Below, one piece after another: positions 34,039-43,053 of a stretch of DNA of 64,000 nucleotides (positions are counted from its first letter, which is position 1; every line of letters begins with the position of its first letter). Made by a program: the position numbers and the translations under genes. The notes beneath the pieces are model-generated. The model did not search any database. It saw only the letters and a program-made list of their open reading frames with translations, and had not been told where the DNA came from. Source of the DNA: ZC4RG20 sp963782445 (GTDB taxonomy: Bacteria; Pseudomonadota; Gammaproteobacteria; Steroidobacterales; Rariloculaceae); the NCBI GenBank assembly GCA_963782445.1, contig CAWAJM010000001.1, positions 1,054,001 through 1,118,000 of the forward strand. Direction: 5' to 3'.

Positions 34039-36528
34039 TCAGTTCTTGACCGCGAGCGCGTCGAGCCGCTTGGCCTGAAACGTCCATTTGGGATCGACGC
34101 AGAGCCCGCAATCCTTGCCCAGAAATATGCGGCCGGCCTCCCTATCGCCGCGCAGCCGCCAGTCGAGCCACGCGACGACGACCTGCGCGGCGGCGCCGCC
34201 GTTCGGCTCCCAATACGTGCCGCCGTGACCTGTGGCGATGTTCGCGACGGCGACGGGAACCTGGTCGATGCGCGCGAAGTCGTCCATGCCGTTCGCGTAG
34301 GCGATGTCCTTCGGACCGCCGAGGATGTAAATCGTCGGCGTGTGCAGGTCCTTCAGCGTCGCCTTCGTCAGGTCGACCCCGCCCATGCGGCTCGCACCGG
34401 CGTTGAAGATGCCGCTGTTCAGAATCACGACCGTGGCGATGCGCGGATCGTGCGCGATCGAGAGCGCCTGCAGGCCGCCGCAGCTGTAGCCCGCGACCGC
34501 GACCATGGCCGGGTCGATGCGCCCGAAGTAGCGGCTGCCCTTACGCTGGTTCTCCGCCAGGGCCCAATCGATCGCCTGTGTGAGCTGGACGGCCTGGGTA
34601 CGGGCAAGCGGATCCGCCGATGCCGGTTGCGGAGGACGCTGCGTCTTTCCGGGCCCGTTGTAGATGCCGCCCGGCGCGATGGCGAGGTAGCCGTGCGAGG
34701 CGACCTCGAGAAGATGCAGCCGCGCACTTGCGCCGTCGTCCGTACAGCCGCCGTTGCCGAACACGTAGACGCCGAGCTTCGTTTTGCCGAGTGCGGCGAG
34801 ATTCGCCGGCCGGTAGACGACATGGTCGGGCAGCGTTGGGTCGACCTCCTTGAGGGCGGGGTAGGGGCCCGTGCCGCGGGTGTCGGGCGTCGCGTCCTCT
34901 CTGCGCTGGCGGGCCTCCAGCTGCTCAGGCGGCACGGCCGGCACGACGGGCTGAGCTTGGGTGCGCGATTGGGTCTGCGCAGCATCGGTCTCGCCGCGCC
35001 GCCAGGCGAAGTAGGCGTCGAGCGCCTCGAGTTGCTCGGCGTTCGGCAGCGGCTTCGCCCCCGCCTGCCCGTCGAAGTACATGACGCGCTGAGCGTTCGC
35101 GCTGAAGGCCGGCCAATTGGGCAGTCCGGCTCCGTTCGGGTCGCCCGTCTTCGCGAAGTTCGTCCAGTAGCTCATCATGAGCTCAGACAGGGCCTTGTCC
35201 TTGGCAGTGGGCGCGGGGCCGGGGCCGCTCCCGAGCGTTCCGAATACGTATCCGAGCTCGGCCGCATGGTTGGAGCCGTTCGGCGACTGCGGCGTGCGGT
35301 GGTCGAAGTAATAGACGAAAGCCTTGCCCTTGCCGTGCTGCGACTGCAGACGGGCCCACGCCGCCGTGCCCCACGCAAACGTCGAATCGCGGAACAGATC
35401 CTTCGCGGCGCGCGTCGCCTCGGCGTCGGTCGCGTGCGGATACGCGGCGAGGACGGCCGCGGCGCCTTGGCCGTAACCGTTTCGCACCTGCGCCTCGAAG
35501 GCAGCCGTCGTCGACGAACGGACGAAGAGATTGCCTTCGTCGGAATTCGTGCCGACGAGAATCGGCGTATCGTTGAAGCGGCGGGATTCGTAGAGTCGAT
35601 ACTCGTTGCCCGGCAATACGTCGCCGTCGAAAACGGGCCAGAAGCGGGCCATGGAAGGCCGGACGGCGGCGAGCACCTTGTCGGCGGGCAGCGCCCGCGC
35701 GGCCGCGAGGTCCTCGGCACCGAGCGCCGACAGGAAGCGCTGGCCGGCCGCCTCGGCGACCTTCAGCGTCGGCGCCGTCGCCCCGCCTTCGTTGGCCGTA
35801 CGCGGGATGCCGAGATTGCCGCCGCTCTCCGAGATTGCACGCTGGAACAGGCCCTTCGCGTACGGCGATACCGTCAGCATGCTCACGGCGATGCCGCCGG
35901 CGGACTCGCCGAATACGGTGACTCGGCTCGGGTCACCGCCGAACTTCGCGATATTTCTCTTTACCCACTCGAGCCCGGCGATTTGATCGAGCAGGCCATA
36001 GTTGCCGGAGCCCTTCCCGCTCTCCCGCGTCAGATCGGGATGGGCGAGAAAGCCGAAGGGGCCGAGCCGATACGCGACGCTGACGAGCACGACGCCCTTG
36101 GCCGCGAGGCGCGCGCCGTCGTACGTCGGGAGGCTCGTGGCGCCGCCGGCGAACGCGCCGCCGTAGATCCAGACCATGACCGGAAGCTTCTCGGCCGGTG
36201 TCTTGGCAGGCGTCCAGACGTTGAGGTACAGGCAGTCCTCGCTCATCGAGGCCACAGGAGCATAGGGACTCGATGCCTGCAGGCAGGCGGGGGCGAAGCT
36301 CGTGGCCTGTTTCACGCCCCTCCACGGCCGCACGGGCTGCGGCGCTTTCCAACGCAGTGCGCCGACCGGCGGGGCGGCGAACGGGATGCCTTTGAACGCC
36401 ACGACACCGTTCGATTCCGAACCCGCCACACGTCCGCCCGTTACTTGCGCTTCGCGGACTTGGCTCAATACCGTTGCAGATGTGAAGGTTGCGATCGCCA
36501 GCAGAAATAGGCCGAGGAAACGCTTCAT
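34039..36528 (-). CDS. Tandem fusion: carboxylesterase type B plus dienelactone-hydrolase-like domain
   Basis: An 829-residue exported protein with a signal peptide (MKRFLGLFLLAIATFTSATV). Residues about 25-510 form a type B carboxylesterase: SEDCLYLNVWTP, VWIYGGAFAGG (oxyanion), TVFGESAGGIAVS (Ser), SDEGNLF (acid) and NHAAELGYVFG (His). After an Arg/Gln/Pro-rich linker (about 520-560), residues 565-800 form a second alpha/beta hydrolase with VAVAGYSCGGLQAL (Ser) and a late ATGHGGTYWEP His, resembling PET-hydrolase or dienelactone-hydrolase-like secreted enzymes. GGAGG precedes the ATG at 36528. Two serine hydrolases in one polypeptide is unusual and suggests sequential cleavage of a di-ester or polymer. 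Confidence 0.87.
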   Translation of the reverse strand: MKRFLGLFLLAIATFTSATVLSQVREAQVTGGRVAGSESNGVVAFKGIPFAAPPVGALRWKAPQPVRPWRGVKQATSFAPACLQASSPYAPVASMSEDCLYLNVWTPAKTPAEKLPVMVWIYGGAFAGGATSLPTYDGARLAAKGVVLVSVAYRLGPFGFLAHPDLTRESGKGSGNYGLLDQIAGLEWVKRNIAKFGGDPSRVTVFGESAGGIAVSMLTVSPYAKGLFQRAISESGGNLGIPRTANEGGATAPTLKVAEAAGQRFLSALGAEDLAAARALPADKVLAAVRPSMARFWPVFDGDVLPGNEYRLYESRRFNDTPILVGTNSDEGNLFVRSSTTAAFEAQVRNGYGQGAAAVLAAYPHATDAEATRAAKDLFRDSTFAWGTAAWARLQSQHGKGKAFVYYFDHRTPQSPNGSNHAAELGYVFGTLGSGPGPAPTAKDKALSELMMSYWTNFAKTGDPNGAGLPNWPAFSANAQRVMYFDGQAGAKPLPNAEQLEALDAYFAWRRGETDAAQTQSRTQAQPVVPAVPPEQLEARQRREDATPDTRGTGPYPALKEVDPTLPDHVVYRPANLAALGKTKLGVYVFGNGGCTDDGASARLHLLEVASHGYLAIAPGGIYNGPGKTQRPPQPASADPLARTQAVQLTQAIDWALAENQRKGSRYFGRIDPAMVAVAGYSCGGLQALSIAHDPRIATVVILNSGIFNAGASRMGGVDLTKATLKDLHTPTIYILGGPKDIAYANGMDDFARIDQVPVAVANIATGHGGTYWEPNGGAAAQVVVAWLDWRLRGDREAGRIFLGKDCGLCVDPKWTFQAKRLDALAVKN

Positions 36529-36785
36529 GGCCGCCTCCAGTTGGAATAGTTTTGAAGTTGAAGCAGGCACGGTCATGATAGTGGCGGCTTGCGACCGGCG
36601 ACAAGCTGGTGATCGTCATGGCCCAGAACCCGCGGATCGAGCGACTTTGCCTTTTCCGCTTCGCCGCCGGGCAGCGATCGTGTCGAATGATCTCGCGGCC
36701 GTGCTGGACGACGGCGTGGCGCGATGATTGTGGCGGCGGCCGGAGCCGGATTTACGGAGGCGGCTCGCCGCATTGGTCCTGGGAA

Positions 36786-37931
36786 CTAATGGGGAAGCTG
36801 CCGTACCCTGTAGAGTCGCTCGGCGCTCGCGACCTGCTCGAGAAAGGCGAGCGTCTGCTGCGCGCATCGCTCCCAGGTGAACGTTTGGGCGCGCCGGCGG
36901 CCCGCGGCGACGAGCTGATCGCATAGGCAAGCGTCGGTCAGCGCGCGTTCGATGCCTTCGGCGATGGCCTCTACGTCGCCGGGATCGACCAGGATTCCGG
37001 CGTCTTGAACGATTTCTCGCGTGCCATAGCGGTTCGATGTGACGACGGGACAGCCTGCGGCCATGGCTTCGACGGCCGGCATGCCGACGCTTTCGTAAAC
37101 CGAAGGCAGCAGCAGCGCGCGCGCTTCGGCATAGAACGCCGGCAGTTGGGACTGATCGATCCATCCCGCCCGCACGACCCACTCGCCGATGCCGAGCTGC
37201 TCGATCAGCGCTTGTTCGCGTGCAGCCGCCGCGCCGACACTGCCCCCGGCGATGACGAGATGAACGCCGTGTTTCGGGCCTACGCGCCGGTAGGCGCGGA
37301 GCAGGCGATCGAAGTTTTTCGCCGGGTACACCTGCCCCACGTAGAGCGCATAGGAGGCGGGTAGCTTGTAGTCGCGCCGGATCTGCTGCCGGGCGTCGCT
37401 GCTGACCGGTTCGAAGAACGGTTGCGCGACGCCATGGTGCACGACTTGGACTCGTTCCGGCGGCACTTTCCAGTGCTCCAGCACCTGCTCGCGAGTCGTT
37501 GCCGATACCGCGATGATTCCCGCGGCCGCCTCGGCGTAGCGGGGCATGAGGTAGCGGTGGCTCAGCCGGTCTGCGAGCGGCGAACCCCAAGGCATCACAT
37601 ACCAGTCCAACCCGTGGCACACGAAGACGCCCGGGACGGCCGAGCACATGGGCAACGAATACTTGGGATTGAAGAGGACATCGAGCCCCAGCCGCCTCGC
37701 ATGGAACGCGGCGCCGATCTGGTCCCACAACAAACGGGTCGGGATCGGAGAGCAGCATTGCCTGACGTTAGGACAGCGCGCGAAGCACTCGGTCGCGGTC
37801 CGGCGCTGATACAGAAGTACGAACTCATGGTTTGGTGCGAGCTCGAAAAGCTTGCTTAGGAGATTGCGGGTGTAAACCATCACGCCGCCACCGTGTTGAT
37901 CGACGTGGCGTAGCATGATCCCGATGCGCAT
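36786..37931 (-). CDS. Glycosyltransferase family 4 (GT-B) protein
   Basis: A 381-residue retaining glycosyltransferase. The N-terminal domain starts MRIGIMLRHVDQHGGGVMVYT (glycine-rich acceptor-side loop); the C-terminal GT-1 domain has YALYVGQVYPAKNFDRLLRA, VIAGG, and the donor-phosphate site LLLPSVYESVGMPAVEAMAAGCPVV with the E-x7-E pattern. It probably transfers a sugar during polysaccharide or glycolipid assembly at the inner membrane. It is divergently placed from the acyltransferase-like gene at 38245, and no complete polysaccharide cluster surrounds it. About 250 bp between its end and the carboxylesterase start holds nothing recognisable. Confidence 0.92.
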   Translation of the reverse strand: MRIGIMLRHVDQHGGGVMVYTRNLLSKLFELAPNHEFVLLYQRRTATECFARCPNVRQCCSPIPTRLLWDQIGAAFHARRLGLDVLFNPKYSLPMCSAVPGVFVCHGLDWYVMPWGSPLADRLSHRYLMPRYAEAAAGIIAVSATTREQVLEHWKVPPERVQVVHHGVAQPFFEPVSSDARQQIRRDYKLPASYALYVGQVYPAKNFDRLLRAYRRVGPKHGVHLVIAGGSVGAAAAREQALIEQLGIGEWVVRAGWIDQSQLPAFYAEARALLLPSVYESVGMPAVEAMAAGCPVVTSNRYGTREIVQDAGILVDPGDVEAIAEGIERALTDACLCDQLVAAGRRRAQTFTWERCAQQTLAFLEQVASAERLYRVRQLPH

Positions 37932-38244
37932 GGTGTCTCTCCCGAATCGTCGCCGCTATCGTTTCTCGTTCTCGTGGCCGATCGTTCGCTCGCATTTGTA
38001 TAGCGATTGTTTGTACTGCCGGGCAGGAATGGCCGCAATAGGTGAAACTCCTATGCATGGAAGATTCGGTGTGTTCGCCGGCCAGCACGCGCCCGCGATT
38101 CATCTCAGCTGACCGCCGTCGCCGTATTGGTAGCGATACACATAGACGCTAAGTTCGTGAATGGGATACTACTAAGTTGTGTGCCTAGGCGAATCCGGAA
38201 GCGCTTGCAGTGTGGGGAGTTGCCATAGCGGCGGGGCGAGACAG
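37932..38244. other. 313-bp divergent intergenic region
   Basis: The gap between the glycosyltransferase (minus) and the acyltransferase-like gene (plus) should contain both promoters. Composition is locally less GC-rich than the genes, as expected for promoter DNA. No protein family, repeat, RNA gene or clear operator was recognised. Confidence 0.35.
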
Positions 38245-39435
38245 GTGATCACGACCGAGATTATCGAGGATGGCGCCGGCCTGCAGACAATTGCCGACGA
38301 ATGGGACGGGCTCGTGGCGGACTCCTTCGGCGCAGTCTTCTCGCGGCCTGCGTGGCACCTGGCCTGGCTCGACGCATTCCCGCCCCGGCGCATCGCCCTA
38401 GTGACCGTCCGGGTCTCGGGACGACTCGTCGGTGTGCTGCCGCTTTCTTTGGTCAAAAGCGACATCAGGGGCCTGTACTTGCCCGTCGTCGCGCCCATCG
38501 CCCGGGGAGATTATCAGGTTCCCATCGTGAAACCAGAGGTGGCTCAAGAGGCGGTGCCGGCGATGCTCGATGCCGCCGTTCGGCGTTTCGGGCGGCGCGC
38601 CGTTTATTGGTTTGCCAACATCCCAGAGTGCGAACCGACACTGCCGATACTCATTTCGTACCTGCGTAAGCAACGCATGGTCTACGCGACGACGACCGAG
38701 GTCGCCCCCCGCCTTGCTATCGGGGGCCGGAGCTACGATGAGATCGAAGGCTCCTGGTCTGCGCGTCATCGCAAAGAAGTTCGGCACAAGCGAAGACGCC
38801 TCGCTGCGAAAGGTGAGCTGAGCCTATGGCGGCCGGAGTCGCTCGAGGAAGCGCTGGCGGCGCTCGAACAGTTCTTCGTCGTGCACGACGAGAAGTGGCT
38901 ATCGCAAGGCCAGCCGGGGCGCTTCCACAACCCGCGGCATCGGCGTCATTTTGTGGCCATCGTGCGCCGCCTTTGGAACCAGGGGCTGCAATTCACGGCA
39001 CTGCGATGCGGCGGCGCGGACGTCTTCACTTCCATTTGTTTCGTCTCGGACGGGTGGGTCCTGTTGTATCGGCCCGCGTTGCGATTGGCTTACGCCAAGT
39101 TCTCCCCGGGCACGGTGTTCGTTTCCATGCTGCTGGAGGAAGCGTGCCGTACAGGCATGAAAGGTATCGATTTCCTGCTCGGCGCCGAGCCCTTCAAGTT
39201 CCGTTGGAGCAACAACGTCCTCAGAGTCGTCGGCTTGCATGCGGCCTTCAGTTCTTGGTCGCCCGCCTATCAGTGGTTCGCCCGCGGCAAACCCTACTTG
39301 CTCGCGCACGTGGAACCGGAGATGGCGCGCGCGAAGGCCCGGCTGCAGCGGACCTTTTCGCGGCCGCTTCGCGCGCGGGTTCCGGGACTCGGCGCGGAGC
39401 GGGCTGCGGCAGCCCCAGACGCCAGGCTCGAGTAG
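38245..39435 (+). CDS. BioF2/CelD-type GNAT acyltransferase
   Basis: A 396-residue cytoplasmic protein with the tandem GNAT-like fold of the Acetyltransf_6 (BioF2/CelD) family. Recognisable parts are FSRPAWHLAWLDAF near the N-terminus, the basic SARHRKEVRHKRRRLAAKG preceding the catalytic domain, and FSPGTVFVSMLLEEACRTGMKGIDFLLG and FKFRWSNN at its end. Members are found in polysaccharide clusters (CelD-type, exopolysaccharide) and are thought to acylate or aminoacylate glycan precursors. GTG at 38245 is chosen over a GTG at 38179 because the upstream extension is not family-like. It probably pairs functionally with the divergent glycosyltransferase. Confidence 0.83.
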   Translation: MITTEIIEDGAGLQTIADEWDGLVADSFGAVFSRPAWHLAWLDAFPPRRIALVTVRVSGRLVGVLPLSLVKSDIRGLYLPVVAPIARGDYQVPIVKPEVAQEAVPAMLDAAVRRFGRRAVYWFANIPECEPTLPILISYLRKQRMVYATTTEVAPRLAIGGRSYDEIEGSWSARHRKEVRHKRRRLAAKGELSLWRPESLEEALAALEQFFVVHDEKWLSQGQPGRFHNPRHRRHFVAIVRRLWNQGLQFTALRCGGADVFTSICFVSDGWVLLYRPALRLAYAKFSPGTVFVSMLLEEACRTGMKGIDFLLGAEPFKFRWSNNVLRVVGLHAAFSSWSPAYQWFARGKPYLLAHVEPEMARAKARLQRTFSRPLRARVPGLGAERAAAAPDARLE

Positions 39436-39485
39436 GTCGAGAAACGGTCTATGGCCGTGTCGAATGCCTCGTTGCGCGTCGCCGA

Positions 39486-40670
39486 CTAGTCACCGCCCGC
39501 CGCCCGTGAACGAATAGTCGCGAGCAGGTCGGCGAAGGAGTCGGCGAAGGACTGCACGCCTTCCCGCTCGAGCGTCGCTGTAACGTCGTCGTAGTCGACG
39601 CCCGCCCGTTCGATGCGCTCGAACACCGTGCGCGCGTCGTCGAGGTCCTCCTCGAGCGTCGGCCGCGCATGGCCGTGATCCTCGAACGCGCGGATCGTCT
39701 TTTCCGGCATGGTATTGACCGTCTCGGGCCCGACAAGCGCCTCGACGTACAAGACATCCGAGTAAGCCGGATTCTTCGTCAACGTCGACGCCCAGAGGCA
39801 GCGCTGCGTCGTAGCGCCCTTCGACGCCAGGAACGCCCAGCGGTCTCCCGCGAACAGCTCCTTGTATCTTCCGTAGGCCAGCTTCGCGTTGGCGACGGCG
39901 AGCTTGCCCTTGAGAGCGTCTTGCCCGCCGATCGCGTCGAGCCGACGGTCCGTCTCCGTGTCGACGCGCGAGACGAAGAAGCTCGCGACCGACGCGACGC
40001 GCGACGGATCCCCGCCGGCGGCGACGAGGCGCTCGAGCCCGCGGACATAAGCCTCCACGACCTCGACGTAGCGCGCCAGGGAGAATATCAGCGTCACGTT
40101 GATGGATTTGCCTGCCGCGGTCATGTCCTCGATGGCCGGCAGGCCCGGCTTCGTCGCCGGAATCTTGACGAGCAGATTCGGCCGATCGATGAGCGCGTGC
40201 AGCCTCTCCGCCTCCGAGGTCGTCGCCTCCGTGTCGTAGGCGTAGGCCGGATCGACTTCGATCGAGACGAAGCCGTCGCGATGACGCCTCCGGCCCGGCC
40301 GCTTCGCGACCGCCGGGCGCGATGTCGAGGAGCCCGCGCGCGAAGCCGTCTCGGCCGAAACGTGTTGGGCCGCGCTCTCGAAGACGGGACGGAGCACGTC
40401 GCAGGCGTCGCCAACGTCGCGCGCCGCCAGCCGCAGAAAGACTTCCTTCGGATCCCGCGTCTCGGCCAGCGCCTCGCGGAGCTGCTCGTCGTAATCACTG
40501 CCGGCGGAGATGGCCTTGTCGAAGATCGTGGGATTCGAGGTGACGCCGGCGACGGCCTCGTCGCGCATGAGCCGCTCGAGCTTGCCCGAGTGGACGAGCT
40601 CTCGGGACAGGTAGTCGATCCACACGCTCTGACCGTAGTCGGCGAGCTGCTGCAAAGGGCTCTTAGCCAT
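39486..40670 (-). CDS. tal: Transaldolase
   Basis: A 394-residue cytosolic enzyme of the non-oxidative pentose phosphate pathway, moving a dihydroxyacetone unit between sugar phosphates. Conserved parts are GVTSNPTIFDKAI near the N-terminus, PNLLVKIPATKPG, carrying the Schiff-base Lys, NVTLIFSLARYVEVVEAY and SKGATTQRCLWAST. Length matches the longer class of transaldolases. Between VFESAAQ and the GFVSIEVDP strand lies a basic Ser/Arg insert (about 25 residues, SSTSRPAVAKRPGRRRHRD) not usual in the family; it is probably a surface loop. The gene follows tkt by 37 bp on the same strand and forms a tkt-tal operon. Confidence 0.93.
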   Translation of the reverse strand: MAKSPLQQLADYGQSVWIDYLSRELVHSGKLERLMRDEAVAGVTSNPTIFDKAISAGSDYDEQLREALAETRDPKEVFLRLAARDVGDACDVLRPVFESAAQHVSAETASRAGSSTSRPAVAKRPGRRRHRDGFVSIEVDPAYAYDTEATTSEAERLHALIDRPNLLVKIPATKPGLPAIEDMTAAGKSINVTLIFSLARYVEVVEAYVRGLERLVAAGGDPSRVASVASFFVSRVDTETDRRLDAIGGQDALKGKLAVANAKLAYGRYKELFAGDRWAFLASKGATTQRCLWASTLTKNPAYSDVLYVEALVGPETVNTMPEKTIRAFEDHGHARPTLEEDLDDARTVFERIERAGVDYDDVTATLEREGVQSFADSFADLLATIRSRAAGGD

Positions 40671-40707
40671 GCTTGCTATCCTCGCCGGCCGGGGTCGGCA
40701 ACCCGGC

Positions 40708-42789
40708 TCAAGGCCTCCGCCGCTCGAGCAACGACCGCGCTCGCGTCGCGACCGCGGCGGGCGTGAAACCGAGCTTTTCGAGCACCGTCGCGCCTGGCGC
40801 CGATGCACCGAAGCGCTCGATGGACACCGATTCGCCGCCGTCGCCCGTCCAGCGTGCCCAACCGAGGGCGACACCGGCTTCGACGGACAGCCGCGCGCGC
40901 ACTTCGGGCGGCACGACGCGATCGCGGTACTCGCGCGGCTGCGACGCGAAAAGCTCCCAGCACGGCATCGACACGACGCGCACGACGGTGCCATCCGCGG
41001 CCAACCGCTTGGCGGCCTCGAGCGCGACCCAAACCTCCGAGCCCGTCGCGAGCAGCATCAGCTGCGGGGCCTCGTCGGCGCCGCCCGAATCGCCCTCGGC
41101 GCGGCTGTCCCATAGCACATAGGCGCCACGCTCGACTCCGTCCGCGCCGGCGGCACGGCTGCCGTCGAGCACGGGCACGGCCTGCCGCGTCAGGAGAATT
41201 GCGACGGGACCGTCGCTGCGCTCCAGCGCCACTTTCCATGCCGCCGCGGTCTCGTTGGCGTCGGCGGGCCGTATGACCCAAAGGTTCGGAATCGCGCGCA
41301 GCGCCGCGTAATGCTCGACGGGCTGATGCGTTGGGCCGTCTTCGCCGAGCCCCACGGAATCGTGCGTGAATACCCATACGACGGGCAGCCCCATGAGCGC
41401 GGACAGGCGCAGCGCGGGCCGCATGTAGTCGCTGAAGATCAGAAACGTCGAGCCGTAGGGCTTGATCAGGCCGCCGTGTACGGCGAGGCCGTTCACGATG
41501 GCGCCCATAGCGTGCTCGCGGACGCCGAACGGCAGGTTGCGCCCCGCGTAGCTCTTGGCGAACACGCCCGCGCCCTCGAAGACAGTCTTCGTCGACTCTG
41601 CGAGATCGGCCGCGCCGCCAACCATTGTCGGCGCGTAGCGCTGGAGGGCCGCCATGACGGCCGCGCCGGCCGCGCGCGTCGCGAGCTTGGGCTTCTCGGC
41701 GGGATCGAAACGAGGTAGCGCCTCGGCCCAGCCCGGCAGCAGCCGCGCCGCGTGCGCCCGGTCCCAATCCTCGGCGAGGTCGGGAAACAGACTGCGCCAC
41801 GCCGAGAACCGCGCCTGCCATGCGTCCTCGAGCCGCTGGCCGTCGTCGATTCGATTCATGTGCTCGGAAACTTCGGATGGGACGACGAAGTGTTCGTCCG
41901 GATCGAAGCCCATGACCTCCTTCGCCGCCCGCACCTCGTCCTCCCCGAGCGGCGCGCCGTGCGCCTTGGCGGTGTCCTGCGCGTGCGGCGCGGGATAGGC
42001 GATGTGGCTGCGGATCTGGATCAGCGAGGGCCGCCGTGACTCTCGCCGCGCGGCGGCCAGCGCCGCCTCCAACGCCTCGACGTCGTCGACGTCGTCCAGT
42101 CGCTGCACGTGCCAGCCCTGGGCCTCCAAGCGCTTGGGCTTGTCCTCATGATCCCACGAGAGCGCCGTCGTACCGTCGATCGTGATGCGATTATCGTCGT
42201 AGATCACCGTGAGCTTGCCGAGACCGAAAGCCCCCGCCAGGGAGGCCGCCTCCTGCGACACGCCCTCCATGAGATCGCCGTCCGAGGCGATGACGTAGAC
42301 GCGATGGTCGACGATCTCGTGGCCCGGGCGGTTGTAGCGTTGCGCCAGCACGCGCTCGGCCATTGCGAGGCCCACGGCGTTCGCGAAGCCCTGGCCGAGC
42401 GGGCCCGTCGTGGTCTCGATGCCGGGCGTCAGCGAATGCTCCGGATGCCCGGGCGTCAGCGATTGCCACTGGCGAAAGCGTTCGAGCTCCTCGAGCGAGA
42501 GGTCGTAACCGGACAGATGCAGCGCCGCGTACTGGAGGATGCAGGCGTGGCCTGCGGACAGCACGAAGCGGTCCCGGTCCGGCCAATTCGGATTCGAAGG
42601 GTTCAGCCGCAACACGCGCCGAAACAAAGTGTAGGCGACCGGCGCGAGCGCCATCGCCGTCCCCGGATGGCCGGCGTTCGCGCGCTGCACTGCATCCATC
42701 GCGAGCACGCGGATCGTGTCGATCGAGCGTCGGCGCAGCGCAAAGGCCCCGGCGTCGGATACGGCGCTCGCGTTCTCTGGGTGCGTCAT
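40708..42789 (-). CDS. tkt: Transketolase
   Basis: A 693-residue thiamine-diphosphate enzyme transferring two-carbon units in the pentose phosphate pathway. Present are the substrate-binding NAGHPGTAMALAPV, PGHPEHSLTPGIETTTGPLGQGFANAVG, the thiamine/metal motif SDGDLMEGVSQEAASLAG with IYDDN, FVFTHDSVGLGEDGPTHQPVEH (written here as VFTHDS...) and SMPCWELFASQ. Full length for the family, with a short N-terminal extension. It precedes tal. Pairing with sucrose phosphorylase 9 kb away would feed sugar phosphates into this pathway, though that is inference. Second copies elsewhere in the genome are likely because the pair sits in accessory DNA. Confidence 0.95.
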   Translation of the reverse strand: MTHPENASAVSDAGAFALRRRSIDTIRVLAMDAVQRANAGHPGTAMALAPVAYTLFRRVLRLNPSNPNWPDRDRFVLSAGHACILQYAALHLSGYDLSLEELERFRQWQSLTPGHPEHSLTPGIETTTGPLGQGFANAVGLAMAERVLAQRYNRPGHEIVDHRVYVIASDGDLMEGVSQEAASLAGAFGLGKLTVIYDDNRITIDGTTALSWDHEDKPKRLEAQGWHVQRLDDVDDVEALEAALAAARRESRRPSLIQIRSHIAYPAPHAQDTAKAHGAPLGEDEVRAAKEVMGFDPDEHFVVPSEVSEHMNRIDDGQRLEDAWQARFSAWRSLFPDLAEDWDRAHAARLLPGWAEALPRFDPAEKPKLATRAAGAAVMAALQRYAPTMVGGAADLAESTKTVFEGAGVFAKSYAGRNLPFGVREHAMGAIVNGLAVHGGLIKPYGSTFLIFSDYMRPALRLSALMGLPVVWVFTHDSVGLGEDGPTHQPVEHYAALRAIPNLWVIRPADANETAAAWKVALERSDGPVAILLTRQAVPVLDGSRAAGADGVERGAYVLWDSRAEGDSGGADEAPQLMLLATGSEVWVALEAAKRLAADGTVVRVVSMPCWELFASQPREYRDRVVPPEVRARLSVEAGVALGWARWTGDGGESVSIERFGASAPGATVLEKLGFTPAAVATRARSLLERRRP

Positions 42790-43053
42790 GGCGGTAACGT
42801 GTTATGGAGTCGTCGCGTCATCGGCTTATCGGGTCATGGTCTCCTCGACACAAACTCTCGTCGAGCCGGCGAGGAGGCGTCCGCGTCCCCTTTATCTTCA
42901 CGATACGACGTACGCGCTTGAGAGCAAACCGCGCGGGCCGCGGAAAGAATAGGTACAAACCCCGCCCGGCGGACTTCGTTGAGGTAGGATGTGCGACTCC
43001 CGGGCACACGGAACAGGGGCTGGCGACGGCGAGCCCGTAATCGAGCGAATGTC

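Noticed and set aside
34225..36510. Very long open frame on the plus strand opposite the tandem esterase gene
   Set aside because: It is a GC-driven antisense frame. Its composition is Arg/Gly/Val-rich with no domain, whereas the minus strand encodes two complete hydrolase domains with active-site motifs.
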